Virus record (IMG/VR): IMGVR_UViG_3300043466_001332
Span: 1 to 43,135 of that record
DNA length: 43,135 bases
Direction: 5' to 3' (one strand)
Origin: a virus
The stretch's first letter is position 1, and the number at the start of each line of letters is the position of its first letter. The notes under the pieces are model-generated. The model ran no database searches and was not told the DNA's origin. It was given only the letters and a program-made list of their open reading frames with translations. Shown piece by piece: positions 37,286 through 43,135 of the stretch. The position numbers and the translations under genes are program-made.

Positions 37286-38051
37286 GGTGAGAAACATCCG
37301 CTTTGTGATATTTGCCAGCTACGGCAACGATAGCTGTGCGCTGATCCAATGGGCGCACGAATGGCAGCTTGAGGGTGTCGCCGTCGTCTATTCCGACACC
37401 GGGTGGGCAACGGCAGACTGGCGCCAGCGTGTCGAAGAAAAGGAGGCGTGGGCACAATCGCTGGGCTTCTGGACCTATCGCACGAACAGCATTGGGTTTG
37501 CCGATCTTGCGCGTGAGAAAAAGGGCTTTCCAACTCAGCGCTATCAGTGGTGCAGCTATCGCCTCAAAATTGAACCGGGCATGCGTTGGCTGGAAGATCA
37601 TGACCCGCACAAGTCTGCTGTGTGCCTGATCGGTGCCAGGCGCGACGAGGCAAATAGCCCCGACGACAGCCGCGCTCAATTCCCCGAATACTTGGTCCGC
37701 AGCGATAATCACGGCGGCCGGTTGATGCTCGCGCCGATGGTGCATTGGGATAGTGAGGCTCGCGACGCCCTGTTGCGCCGCGCGGGCATTGAGCCGCTGC
37801 CGCACCGGTCGCGCGAGTGCAAATGCATCAACAGCAACCGCGAAGACATGCGGCTCTGGACGGAAGACGATGTACTCATAATGGAAGCGTTGGAAAACGA
37901 GATCGGGAAGCCAATCTTTCGGGCAAAGCGGCACATGGGCGCGAAGGGCATCCGGGAGGTTGTCCGCTGGGCAAATAGTGAGCGCGGGAAGTACAGCCCT
38001 GATACAGAGGAAGATTTGCTCGGCTGCTCGACAGGATGGTGCGAGAGATGA
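37278..38051 (+). CDS. PP-loop/PAPS reductase-family protein
   Basis: A protein of 257 aa; AGGAGG lies eight bases before the ATG. It has the PP-loop IFASYGNDSCALIQWA (SxGxDS, where many members have SGGKDS), a VVYSDTGW strand, and QRYQWCSYRLKIEPGMRWLE with a Cys typical of PAPS reductase-type proteins. Later Cys (CKCINSN, GCSTGWC) could hold a metal or FeS cluster. Known members reduce PAPS, modify tRNA, or (DndC) help put sulphur in DNA; phage copies are mostly uncharacterised. The exact reaction here is unknown. Confidence 0.75.
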   Translation: MGEVRNIRFVIFASYGNDSCALIQWAHEWQLEGVAVVYSDTGWATADWRQRVEEKEAWAQSLGFWTYRTNSIGFADLAREKKGFPTQRYQWCSYRLKIEPGMRWLEDHDPHKSAVCLIGARRDEANSPDDSRAQFPEYLVRSDNHGGRLMLAPMVHWDSEARDALLRRAGIEPLPHRSRECKCINSNREDMRLWTEDDVLIMEALENEIGKPIFRAKRHMGAKGIREVVRWANSERGKYSPDTEEDLLGCSTGWCER

Positions 38052-38158
38052 CGTTCAACGTTTGGGACTTCCTACTTATCGCCTTCCTCGTTGCATCCCT
38101 GACCGCGATGGTTGTTTTGCGCCGCGCCGCCCTCAAAGGAGGCCCCAATGATCGATGA
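38048..38158 (+). CDS. One-helix membrane peptide (36 aa)
   Basis: ATGA start. A single helix (FLLIAFLVASLTAMVVL) is followed by a basic end. Its last codons contain the AAAGGAGG ribosome site and the ATG of the next gene, so the two overlap by 11 bases. Confidence 0.5.
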   Translation: MTFNVWDFLLIAFLVASLTAMVVLRRAALKGGPNDR

Positions 38159-38573
38159 CGCGACCCGCGCCAAGGTGCGCGAGGCGATGGCGAGGGCGAT
38201 CAGCGGGGCGCCTTTTCCGAGCCATGCGTCGATGCGCAAAGCAGACGCCGCCCTTACCGCCGCGCTCCCTCTGATCGAGGAGGCGTGCAGGCCGGCAGGA
38301 TCGTTCAACGTGAACGAATACGTGCTTGTTCGGCTGACTGAACACGGGCGGGAAATTATCCGCAAGGACGATGCCAAGTGGGGCGAGCTTTATCCTAGCC
38401 TTCGCGGCCGCTCGACGCTGCCGAAAGAGGACGCGGACGGCTGGTCTAAGTGGCAGTTGTGGCACCTGATGCAAACGTTCGGGCCGCACGTGGCGAACGG
38501 GGTGCAGAACCCCTTTGAAACGACCATCAGGCTCCCCGCCCCTCCCTCCCTCTCCGCTACGGAGGGGGTGTGA
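38148..38573 (+). CDS. Protein of unknown function (141 aa)
   Basis: ATG 38148 after AAAGGAGG. N-terminal helix (DDATRAKVREAMARAISGAP) with a common phage look, ALPLIEEA helix, then LVRLTEHGREIIRKDDAKWG and KWQLWHLMQTFGPHVANGVQ. No catalytic motif. Ends in a TGATG overlap with the HNH gene. Confidence 0.6.
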   Translation: MIDDATRAKVREAMARAISGAPFPSHASMRKADAALTAALPLIEEACRPAGSFNVNEYVLVRLTEHGREIIRKDDAKWGELYPSLRGRSTLPKEDADGWSKWQLWHLMQTFGPHVANGVQNPFETTIRLPAPPSLSATEGV

Positions 38574-38932
38574 TGCCGATATCGGCTGAGAAGATGAAGC
38601 GATACCCCGGCGGCTCGATCCGGTCGCCTGTGTGGCTGGCCTTCCGCGCCTCGCTTCTGGAACGCGCCGGCAACCGCTGCGAAGGCACGCCCCAGAACCC
38701 GGAATGCCGGGCCGTCAATGGCGAGCCGCATCCGCGCACGGGCGGGCGCGTGGTGCTCACCATCGCGCATATGGATTGGGACGAGACGCACGCCGATCCC
38801 GAGCGGTGCCGCGCGCTATGCCAGCGGTGCCACAACATGTGGGACGCGCCGCGCCGGGCGGTCAATGCCAGCAAGACGCGGCATCGGAAAGCCGGCCAAG
38901 ACGATCTGTTCGTGGAGGACCCCACCCCATGA
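38573..38932 (+). CDS. HNH endonuclease
   Basis: A protein of 119 aa; ATG 38573 in a TGATG overlap. It has an HNH pattern: WLAFRASLLERAGNRCEG, VLTIAHMDWDETHADPERCR, ALCQRCHNMWDAPRRAVNAS, with two Cys pairs around the catalytic His. This family often sits in early operons as a free nuclease. It is the only free-standing HNH protein on the plus strand. Confidence 0.8.
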   Translation: MPISAEKMKRYPGGSIRSPVWLAFRASLLERAGNRCEGTPQNPECRAVNGEPHPRTGGRVVLTIAHMDWDETHADPERCRALCQRCHNMWDAPRRAVNASKTRHRKAGQDDLFVEDPTP

Positions 38933-39222
38933 CCGGCAAGCACAGCATGGACGAGGCGGCCGAGACGGTCACGGGCGTGGCGCTGCTGTTCAAGGACGGC
39001 AGCATGATCGCCCTGCCGAGGCCGTACCGGCATCACCACCTGTTCGCCACCATGTCGCTTCTGCGCATCAACCCCGGCCAGCGCGGCGAGGAGCAAGGCT
39101 TCACCACCTCACACGGTCGCTTCGTCGGGCGCGAGGATGGCCTGCGGATCGTGAAGGAGGCCGGCCAGACCTTCGAGAAGCACGGGAACGCGGAGCAGCT
39201 CTATTCGGAGGATCTGTGGTGA
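38929..39222 (+). CDS. Small conserved-looking protein, unknown (97 aa)
   Basis: ATGA start at 38929. A globular sequence with KHSMDEAAETVTGVALLFKD, ALPRPYRHHHLFATMSLLRI, then QGFTTSHGRFVGREDGLRIV and an EDLW end. The HHH/GRFVGR pattern is one I associate with small phage proteins of unknown function. GGAGG near its 3' end serves the next gene. Confidence 0.6.
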   Translation: MTGKHSMDEAAETVTGVALLFKDGSMIALPRPYRHHHLFATMSLLRINPGQRGEEQGFTTSHGRFVGREDGLRIVKEAGQTFEKHGNAEQLYSEDLW

Positions 39223-40415
39223 CGACAGCACTTCGACTGCCTTCCGAAGTCGCGGCAAAGCTGCGATGCTTCGAGCGGCACAAATCAGACACAGCGCCGT
39301 TCACGGACCGTTCCGGGCGAGCGGCTTACCGATTGGGTGATGGCATGGCCGACAGGCCGATCTTGTTCAGCGCGCCCATGGTGCGCGCTCTCCTCGCCGG
39401 CACGAAGACGCAGACGCGGCGGGTGATCAAGCAGCAGCCGCCCAAGGAGTGCGGTATCAACTACATGCTCGGCAATGAAAGCTGGCTTCCGGTTGAGCAG
39501 CGTACGCCAGTCCGCAGAATATTCGAGGCTTGGGGCGGCGGTCTATATGATCGGAAGCCTCAGGAGCATATGTGCGGGCTGTTCGAGATCGTCCCGCGCA
39601 TCCAGCCCGGCGACCGGCTTGACCCGGCGATGGAGATACCCGGATACCCTGATTACTGCGTCGGCATCAGCGGGATTGTCTATTCGCGCAAAGGGGGCGA
39701 ATGGAGCCGCCTCATACCGTCGCCGACAAGCCGCGGATACCCCGCAATCACGCTTTGCAGCGCCGGTAATCGACGCACGACAAACGCGCATACGCTCACT
39801 TGCGAGGCTTTTCACGGCCCCCGGCCCAGCAAGGCGCATCAGGCCCGTCATATCGATGGAGACCGGAAGAACGGATGCGCCGCCAATCTATGTTGGGGCA
39901 CCCAATCCGACAATTGGCGCGACCGGAAAGCCCACGGCAACGGATGCGAGGGTGAGAAGCACCACGCTGCCAAGTTCACCGACGCGGAGCGCGAGCACCT
40001 GAAATGGGGCTATGAGCGTGGGCTCTATTCTCAGCGCCATGCTGCCAGAATCCTCGGCGTTCGGCAGTCCTCGATTCAGCAGATTTGCGCGACCGGGCGC
40101 CCGGATCTAGTCGAGCAGGATGCGCCTGATCAGTCGAGCATGCGCCTGACGCTGATCGTCACCGACGTGCGGGTGCAGCGGTTGCAGGAGATCAGCGAGG
40201 AAGATGCGGTTGCGGAGGGGGTCGAGCACGACACGGATGGTTGGCAGGACTACCTGATGCCCGCGACACAATGCTGCGTCTCCGCGCGCGACAGCTACCG
40301 CACGCTCTGGGACGCCATCAACGGCCCCGGCTCGTGGGAGGCCAACCCGTGGGTTGCCGCCTACACCTTCACCGTCCACCAGCAGAACATCGACTCCCAG
40401 GAGCCCGCGCGATGA
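39219..40415 (+). CDS. ASCH-like phage protein interrupted in frame by an HNH homing endonuclease
   Basis: A 398-aa open frame; the GTG at 39219 overlaps the previous stop (GTGA) with GGAGG upstream, though ATG 39345 (residue 43) is possible. Residues 43-133 are the start of a common phage protein (RPILFSAPMVRALLAGTKTQ, VPRIQPGDRL) and 308-385 its end (RLTLIVTDVRVQRLQEISEE, ARDSYRTLWDAINGPGSWEA). Between them (about 135-295) sits a whole NUMOD4/HNH endonuclease: MEIPGYPDYCVGISG, AHQARHIDGDRKNGCAANL, CWGTQSDNWRDRKAHG, plus a DNA-binding tail with YSQRHAARILGVRQSSI. The host segment normally there is missing, so the ASCH-like function is probably lost. Confidence 0.75.
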   Translation: MTTALRLPSEVAAKLRCFERHKSDTAPFTDRSGRAAYRLGDGMADRPILFSAPMVRALLAGTKTQTRRVIKQQPPKECGINYMLGNESWLPVEQRTPVRRIFEAWGGGLYDRKPQEHMCGLFEIVPRIQPGDRLDPAMEIPGYPDYCVGISGIVYSRKGGEWSRLIPSPTSRGYPAITLCSAGNRRTTNAHTLTCEAFHGPRPSKAHQARHIDGDRKNGCAANLCWGTQSDNWRDRKAHGNGCEGEKHHAAKFTDAEREHLKWGYERGLYSQRHAARILGVRQSSIQQICATGRPDLVEQDAPDQSSMRLTLIVTDVRVQRLQEISEEDAVAEGVEHDTDGWQDYLMPATQCCVSARDSYRTLWDAINGPGSWEANPWVAAYTFTVHQQNIDSQEPAR

Positions 40416-40726
40416 CCGATCTGGTGCAGCGGCTGCGGCAGGAATCAAGCGTGCTGATTTCGGCTTACGAGACCCACACGCGCGATCTGGTGCGCGAAGC
40501 CGCCGACGAAATCGAGCGGCTGACCAAGAAGGCGCAGGGGCTGGCGCTAGACTGCCTCGCGCTCAATGACGAGTGCTCGGCATCCATGGTCACAATTGCA
40601 GAGGAGCGCTCCCGCGCCGACCGCGCAGAGGCGGAGGTGGAGAGACTGAGAGCGGCGCTGGCGAGATGCGAGGCCATCAACGTTGGGATAGGCCCCCACC
40701 CGCAGCGAACAGGAGACGAGAAATGA
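40412..40726 (+). CDS. Coiled-coil protein, unknown (104 aa)
   Basis: ATGA start and ATGA end. Mostly a coiled coil (LVREAADEIERLTKKAQGLA, EERSRADRAEAEVERLRAAL), with a Gly/Pro tail. Such small coiled-coil proteins are common in early operons. Function unknown. Confidence 0.6.
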   Translation: MTDLVQRLRQESSVLISAYETHTRDLVREAADEIERLTKKAQGLALDCLALNDECSASMVTIAEERSRADRAEAEVERLRAALARCEAINVGIGPHPQRTGDEK

Positions 40727-40959
40727 CGGGTAAGGTGAGGCTGACGGTGCAGCGCCGCAGTGTTTTGGAGCATATTGTTGCCGAGAATGATGCGGGGCGC
40801 CCGGCCTGCTATGAACTTAGCCGAGGGCTTGGCAATTCGACGCCGTGGACATGGCTTTCTAGGGCCGGGCTTATAGACTCGCGAGCGCCTTTTTCCTTCA
40901 CCTTCCATACTGTCTACGCCACGGAATCAGGCCGCGCCGCCCTTGGCGAGAAGGAGTGA
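40723..40959 (+). CDS. Small winged-helix-like protein (78 aa)
   Basis: ATGA start. VRLTVQRRSVLEHIVAENDA, ELSRGLGNSTPWTWLSRAGL and a beta end (FSFTFHTVYATESGRAALGE) look like a small winged-helix domain of the phage type where a helix-turn-helix leads into a two-stranded wing. It may bind DNA and regulate transcription; no direct proof. Confidence 0.6.
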   Translation: MTGKVRLTVQRRSVLEHIVAENDAGRPACYELSRGLGNSTPWTWLSRAGLIDSRAPFSFTFHTVYATESGRAALGEKE

Positions 40960-40963
40960 GGGG

Positions 40964-41188
40964 ATGAGACTGCGCGCGATGACGGAGCCTCCGCCTGCAA
41001 AAAGATCAGCGTTTTACCGCGCGATCAAATGGCAAAATCGGGCTGATGAAATGCATCATATGCTAATAGGCGCGTCGTCCGGCACGCCGCAGTATGCCTT
41101 TGTGAATTGCCAGAACGCCGCAGCAAAGGCGAGCCGCAAAGCCCGCGCCGCCCTGTTCGACGTTATCGGCGCCACCCCGGAGACCTGA
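40964..41188 (+). CDS. Small basic protein, unknown (74 aa)
   Basis: ATG 40964 with AAGGAG eight bases upstream. Basic and helical (KRSAFYRAIKWQNRADEMHH, AAAKASRKARAALFDVIG). No family recognised. Confidence 0.55.
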   Translation: MRLRAMTEPPPAKRSAFYRAIKWQNRADEMHHMLIGASSGTPQYAFVNCQNAAAKASRKARAALFDVIGATPET

Positions 41189-41190
41189 CC

Positions 41191-41367
41191 ATGCAGCCGA
41201 CCACCCACGGCGTCCTGCCCCTCTGCACAGCAATACGCGACGCCAGCCGGGCGCTGTCGGATGCAGAGTGGGCGAACGACGAGCGCGCGGCTAGTGTGGC
41301 GCGCCTGACGCTGGAAAGCCTGAAGCGAGCCAAGGAGCGCGGCGAGGAATGGGCCGTGCCGTTCTAG
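41191..41367 (+). CDS. Small helical protein, unknown (58 aa)
   Basis: ATG 41191 two bases after the previous stop; last gene of the rightward operon. Helical: LCTAIRDASRALSDAEWAND, ASVARLTLESLKRAKERGE. Ends WAVPF. It faces the minus-strand lysis operon, separated by the terminator at 41382-41415. Confidence 0.55.
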   Translation: MQPTTHGVLPLCTAIRDASRALSDAEWANDERAASVARLTLESLKRAKERGEEWAVPF

Positions 41368-41381
41368 GAGGCCCCAGAACG

Positions 41382-41415
41382 AAAAAGCCCCGCGCGCCCT
41401 TTGGGACGGCGGGGC
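41382..41415 (-). terminator. Rho-independent terminator of the lysis operon
   Basis: On the minus strand, GCCCCGC, a 15-base loop and GCGGGGC form a perfect 7-bp stem (41387-41415) followed directly by TTTTT. It lies 95 bases beyond the last lysis-operon gene, between convergent operons. On the plus strand the stem has no T-run, so termination of the rightward operon here is less certain. Confidence 0.85.
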
Positions 41416-41509
41416 AAGTCTTGGGGTCAATTCGAGCGCGCCCGGACGAGGCGCACACCGCAGAATGCCGGGATCGGTCCCGGCGGCCATCCGCGCGGTC
41501 GCGCGAATC

Positions 41510-41710
41510 TCAGATGCCTTGGCGTTCCAACTCGTGCAGGAAATGCACAGGTCCGGCCGGCTGCGCGGCATCCCGCAATCGGCGCACCTCGCGCAGGATG
41601 AAGCGGGCGCGCTCCTCCCACTGGTCAGGCGTGCCGATGCCATCCCATCCGGGGCCGGAGATGATCAGCAGACCGGTAGGCGCGTCATAGGCGGCGCGTT
41701 CGTTCGGCAT
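41510..41710 (-). CDS. Small protein, unknown, end of lysis operon (66 aa)
   Basis: ATG 41710 one base after the previous stop. Begins MPNERAAYDAPTGLLIISGP, then a Trp/Glu-Arg helix (WEERARFILREVRRLRDAA). The longer reading from 41782 overlaps the neighbour and is rejected. No clear family; possibly a late regulatory or lysis accessory protein. Confidence 0.5.
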   Translation of the reverse strand: MPNERAAYDAPTGLLIISGPGWDGIGTPDQWEERARFILREVRRLRDAAQPAGPVHFLHELERQGI

Positions 41711-41711
41711 G

Positions 41712-41996
41712 TCATTGCTTAAGGATGTGCGTGCGAATGCCGGTCCAGAGGGCAAGCAGGAAGCCCCCGGTGACCACGGCAATGACCGCGTAGCCGATCT
41801 TGGCTGCCACGCCGTCTACCGCCTTGCGCAAACGGCGCAGGAAACGGAAATCCTCGCGGGCTTCGGCCCGGTCTTCCTTGTCCTCTAGGGACAGGCCGGC
41901 ATCGTCCAAGGCCCGCTTGGCGGCCCGTAACATGCGCGCCTCAAGCTCCTCCGGCGATATCGAAATGATGACGCTTTCGGTGATGTCATTCTGCAT
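41712..41996 (-). CDS. Small protein with C-terminal membrane helix (94 aa)
   Basis: Between the holin-like gene and the last gene. The N-terminal 65 residues are charged and helical (PEELEARMLRAAKRALDDAG, EAREDFRFLRRLRKAVDGVA), then one membrane helix (IGYAVIAVVTGGFLLALW). It could be an antiholin, a second holin or a spanin-like component; only position and topology support this. Confidence 0.6.
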   Translation of the reverse strand: MQNDITESVIISISPEELEARMLRAAKRALDDAGLSLEDKEDRAEAREDFRFLRRLRKAVDGVAAKIGYAVIAVVTGGFLLALWTGIRTHILKQ

Positions 41997-42002
41997 CGGC
42001 CG

Positions 42003-42377
42003 TCAGCCCTTCGCAGCAGCGCGAGCGCGAAGGGTGGAGACGATCCGGTACAGCACCGGGCCGATGGCGATCACGGCGCCGGACAGGATGGCCCAATCTT
42101 CCGCCCGCACCCAGCCCTTGGCGACCACGAAGCCACCGAGGAACACCAGCCCCTGACGCGCGATCTGCGGCCACAGGCTTTCCATGGCCTGCGGCTTCGG
42201 CATGGCATCGCGGACGGCATCCGCGACCGCAACCACGTCCTGGTTGCGCAGCCCGTTGGCGGGGCTCTGGGCGGCCTTGGCGACGGCCTCGGTGACCACG
42301 CGGTCCAAGGACAGCTTGCCGCCGGTGGCGCCGCTGAGGGCGCCAGTGATGGCCCCTATGATGTTGATCGGGATCAT
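42003..42377 (-). CDS. Holin-like protein
   Basis: A protein of 124 aa directly downstream of the endolysin (ATGA overlap). The N-terminus is amphipathic (MIPINIIGAITGALSGATGG), the middle polar, and the C-terminus has two hydrophobic segments (ARQGLVFLGGFVVAKGW and WAILSGAVIAIGPVLYRIV) and a basic tail. Topology and location are those of a phage holin that times lysis. Confidence 0.7.
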   Translation of the reverse strand: MIPINIIGAITGALSGATGGKLSLDRVVTEAVAKAAQSPANGLRNQDVVAVADAVRDAMPKPQAMESLWPQIARQGLVFLGGFVVAKGWVRAEDWAILSGAVIAIGPVLYRIVSTLRARAAAKG

Positions 42378-43120
42378 TTGGCGGCTCCTTTGAAAAGCGC
42401 GGAGATGGCTGAAAAGACGGCAGCCCAGAACGAGACAGCCGGAGCGGTGTCATTGTCTTGCACAGGGGCCGGTTCGTAAGGCGCAACGGGCGTTGTCTCG
42501 CGCGGGTGATCGGCAACGCCATCCCATCCGGCGGCGTTGAGCGCGGCGAGGAAGCTGGCGTGATAGCCGGCGATGGTGCTGGCCTTGTCGGTGCCGTTGA
42601 TGATGCGGCGCGCCTGCACCGGGTCATCCTTGGAGGCGCTGAAATAGTCCGCCAGCTTCTTGCCGGTGAACCAGCCCTCCTCCATGCCGGCGAACATAAT
42701 TCGGGCGGCATTCTCGGGCGTCATGGCGAGGTCGGGCGATGCCACGAGGTCAGCGCCGATTTCCTTGCCGGCGCGCTCATAATTGACGCGCCACGTCAGC
42801 TGCACGTAGCCCCGCCCGCAATAGCGCGGCCCGTCGCCCGGAACTGTGTTCCCCATCTTCCGGGCAAGCTCGGGGCGCTCGCCCTTCACGTCGTACATGC
42901 GCGTGAAATAGGCCGTGCCGCCATATTCCTTGATCGGCTGCATTGTGCGCGCCGTCTCGTGGTAGGCGGTTGCCAGCGCATAGGCGAGGTGACGAACGTC
43001 CTTGACGCCATAGGCCGATGCGGCGGAGAGAATGGCGTCCATCCCCTCCACCTGAGCTTGCGAAAGCGATCCGCCGAACGGCTTCGCTCTCACGCTGGCG
43101 AAGAATGCCGCGCGGTTCAT
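42374..43120 (-). CDS. Endolysin, GH19 chitinase/lysozyme-like, with C-terminal hydrophobic tail
   Basis: A protein of 248 aa that would cut peptidoglycan at the end of infection. The GH19-type pattern is AYALATAYHETARTMQPIKE with catalytic candidates Glu55 and Glu65, then RYCGRGYVQLTWRVNYERAG and a C-terminal helix (YHASFLAALNAAGWDGV). Residues about 200-223 form a Pro-rich linker and 226-243 a hydrophobic stretch (SFWAAVFSAISALFKGAAK) that could anchor it in the membrane. The gene start is repeated at the left end of the window. GGAG lies seven bases upstream of the ATG. Confidence 0.85.
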   Translation of the reverse strand: MNRAAFFASVRAKPFGGSLSQAQVEGMDAILSAASAYGVKDVRHLAYALATAYHETARTMQPIKEYGGTAYFTRMYDVKGERPELARKMGNTVPGDGPRYCGRGYVQLTWRVNYERAGKEIGADLVASPDLAMTPENAARIMFAGMEEGWFTGKKLADYFSASKDDPVQARRIINGTDKASTIAGYHASFLAALNAAGWDGVADHPRETTPVAPYEPAPVQDNDTAPAVSFWAAVFSAISALFKGAAK

Positions 43121-43135
43121 GGTAGGCTCCGATTG
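43009..43135. repeat. Right copy of 127-bp terminal direct repeat
   Basis: Identical to bases 1-127. Joining the two copies restores an unbroken endolysin gene and the 23-base spacer to the tailspike gene. Confidence 0.95.

Overview
The window is a complete, circularly assembled genome of a tailed phage with a short-tailed (podovirus-type) gene set, probably infecting an alphaproteobacterium. The first 127 bases (1-127) recur exactly as the last 127 (43009-43135), so the unique molecule is 43,008 bp and the ends fall inside the endolysin gene. Host group is inferred from the high G+C, a GapR/DUF2312 homologue (a largely alphaproteobacterial family), and the style of the portal, injection and lysis genes. 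I see no tape measure, tail sheath, integrase, DNA polymerase, RNA polymerase or primase. The phage therefore probably relies on the host replisome; an obligately lytic life is likely but not proven. Layout: the late module lies on the minus strand and is read leftward from about 21.6 kb. Its order is small terminase, large terminase, P22-like portal, two small proteins, scaffold, major capsid protein, decoration-like protein, a strong UUCG terminator, connector and tail genes, GNAT-like protein, S74-type protein, lytic transglycosylase-like virion protein, injection protein, tail fibre, esterase-like protein, small beta protein and sialidase-like tailspike. Across the circle junction it continues into endolysin, holin-like protein, two small genes and a terminator at 41382-41415. 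A plus-strand pair (lipoprotein and small membrane protein) with its own promoter sits inside this late block at 4.7-5.2 kb like a moron. A short plus-strand operon (21747-22352) ends in an HTH regulator and is followed by a 430-base intergenic region with two large GC-rich hairpins. The minus-strand replication and recombination block (22783-33395) contains a Cro-like repressor, GapR, SSB, Gp157-like, Rad52-like, VRR-NUC, a DnaA domain-IV protein, a C5 DNA methyltransferase, lambda O-like initiator genes and a probable regulator. It is peppered with HNH endonucleases. A divergent plus-strand operon (33584-41367) holds about twenty small, mostly unknown genes, many encoding tiny membrane proteins, plus a PP-loop (PAPS reductase-like) protein, an HNH protein and an ASCH-like protein interrupted by an HNH endonuclease. 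Most junctions in all operons are ATGA, GTGA or TGATG overlaps, implying translational coupling. The most interesting signals are four. (1) A 299-codon reading frame with its own Shine-Dalgarno site is nested in another frame inside the C5 methyltransferase gene; it has conserved-looking motifs and stronger GC3 bias than the methyltransferase frame. (2) Three HNH-driven gene chimeras are present: initiator-HNH, endonuclease VII with a methyltransferase tail, and ASCH-HNH-ASCH. (3) A lambda-like candidate origin lies inside the initiator gene. (4) The late operon carries the moron-like lipoprotein cassette and an adjacent esterase and sialidase pair.
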